The translations under genes were made by a program, and so were the position numbers. Below, piece by piece: positions 4,774-5,512 of a stretch of DNA of 5,512 nucleotides; position 1 is the first letter of the stretch, and each line of letters starts with the position of its first letter. The notes beneath the pieces are model-generated. The model worked only from the letters and a program-made list of their open reading frames with translations, did not search any database and was not told where the DNA came from. The stretch is from positions 1 through 5,512 of the forward strand of contig CAKQMM010000097.1 of NCBI GenBank assembly GCA_934254755.1, read 5' to 3'. Source of the stretch: an uncultured Clostridia bacterium. GTDB taxonomy: Bacteria > Bacillota > Clostridia > Christensenellales > Borkfalkiaceae.

Positions 4774-4798
4774 GTATCTGCAAAATATAAAAAACCAA

Positions 4799-4804
4799 GA
4801 GGTG
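4799..4804 (+). promoter_or_regulatory. Ribosome binding site of the DUF5107 gene
   Basis: GAGGTG pairs well with the 16S rRNA 3' end and is separated from the ATG at 4812 by a pure T7 run, a normal spacing of 7 nt. It fixes 4812 as the start. Confidence 0.8.
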
Positions 4805-4811
4805 TTTTTTT

Positions 4812-5512
4812 ATGTCCGATATCAAGAAGAAGATTATTACCATACCTACGTATAAGGTCGGCGAACCCGAGCCGTTGCCGCTTTACTTTGAAAAACGTCC
4901 GTATCAAGGGGCAAGCGGACGCATCTATCCCATTCCTTACGTCTCGACCTTTTCCGACGATAAAACGGATTGCGATTACGACGGGTACGTGCTTGAAAAC
5001 GAATATATCCGCGTCGTTTTATTGCCTGATCTTGGCGGAAAAGTGCATTGCGCGCTCGATAAAACCAACGGTTACGATTTTATTTACAACAACAAGGTCA
5101 TAAAGCCTGCTATGGTCGGGCTTGCGGGACCTTGGGTTTCGGGAGGAATCGAATTTAACTGGCCGCAACACCATCGTCCGACCACGTTCATGCCCGTCGA
5201 GCATACCGAGATAAAATACGACGGTAAAAAAGCCGTGGTTATGGGGGAAATAGATTATTTTCACCAAATGAAGGGCAACGTTGCCGTTTCAATCGACGAG
5301 GGGACGAGCGTTCTTCGCGCAAAAATAACCGTTTATAACCAAACGCCTTTGGCGCACCCGTTTATGTGGTGGGCGAATCTCGCTGTTGAAATAGACGACG
5401 ATTACAGAGTCGTTTTTCCGCCGGACGTTGAATACGTAAACGACCACGACCGACGGACCGTTCTCGAATGGCCTGTGGCAAAAGGCGTTTATCGCACCGC
5501 GCGCCCTTATGA
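4812..5512 (+). CDS. DUF5107 domain protein, probable carbohydrate-active protein, 3' end beyond the window
   Basis: The frame runs from the ATG at 4812 to the window edge without a stop (233 full codons). Residues about 60-230 match what I know of DUF5107: VVLLPDLGGKVHCALDK (68-84), DFIYNNKVIKPAMVGL (89-104), GPWVSGGIEFNWPQHH (106-121) then RPTTFMP, and HPFMWWANLAV (182-192) then FPPDVEYVNDH (202-212). This domain resembles the galactose-mutarotase/glycoside-binding beta-sandwich, and in full-length proteins (about 1,000 residues or more) it is followed by TPR repeats; only about a quarter is visible here. There is no signal peptide, so it is probably cytoplasmic. The biochemical role of the family is not established; conserved Trp, His and Glu residues in the visible part suit sugar binding. 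It follows the sugar-type regulator and has its own promoter with an overlapping dyad, so it is likely that regulator's target. Confidence 0.88.
   Translation, partial: MSDIKKKIITIPTYKVGEPEPLPLYFEKRPYQGASGRIYPIPYVSTFSDDKTDCDYDGYVLENEYIRVVLLPDLGGKVHCALDKTNGYDFIYNNKVIKPAMVGLAGPWVSGGIEFNWPQHHRPTTFMPVEHTEIKYDGKKAVVMGEIDYFHQMKGNVAVSIDEGTSVLRAKITVYNQTPLAHPFMWWANLAVEIDDDYRVVFPPDVEYVNDHDRRTVLEWPVAKGVYRTARPY

Overview
The window looks like a chromosomal segment of an anaerobic Firmicute (Bacillota, Clostridia-like, possibly Christensenellales or a relative). This rests on AGGAGG-type ribosome binding sites, near-consensus sigma-A promoters all with 17-bp spacers, A/T-rich intergenic DNA beside moderately GC-rich genes, and protein families I associate with gut Clostridia (a sugar-sensor domain with a C-terminal LuxR-type helix-turn-helix, and DUF5107). 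The lineage is inference; there is no rRNA or tRNA to confirm it.

Left part (1-1186): the 3' end of rsmI (16S rRNA ribose methyltransferase), cut by the window edge, then a strong stem-loop terminator. About 340 bp without a gene follow. This stretch is packed with small hairpins and repeats: two near-identical 31-bp copies of a CUUG-tetraloop hairpin, a GTCAT..TGAGCG..AGCGAA dispersed-repeat type, C-tract hairpins and another inverted repeat.

Middle (1187-2458): a leftward gene for a membrane protein of unknown function (zinc ribbon, TPR-like helices, two transmembrane segments). Its -10 box lies so close to the ATG that its mRNA is probably leaderless. A 273-bp divergent intergenic region carries this promoter and a strong rightward extended -10 promoter, whose leader holds mutually exclusive hairpins and an orphan Shine-Dalgarno sequence.

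Right part (2459-5512): three rightward genes, each with its own promoter, that look like a sugar-metabolism group. They are a Gfo/Idh/MocA-type NAD(P)-dependent oxidoreductase with a variant ETP motif, a transcription factor made of a LacI-type sugar-sensing domain and a C-terminal LuxR-type helix-turn-helix, and the first 233 residues of a DUF5107 protein predicted to act on carbohydrate. The regulator appears to start at a rare ATT codon: a perfect AGGAGG lies 6 nt before it, and the first in-frame canonical start is 69 nt further on with no ribosome binding site. A dyad (AAAACG-N6-CGTTTT) fills the promoter spacer of the DUF5107 gene and is a candidate operator for that regulator. The likely logic is that the regulator senses a sugar or derivative and controls the DUF5107 gene and perhaps the oxidoreductase; the substrate cannot be read from the sequence.
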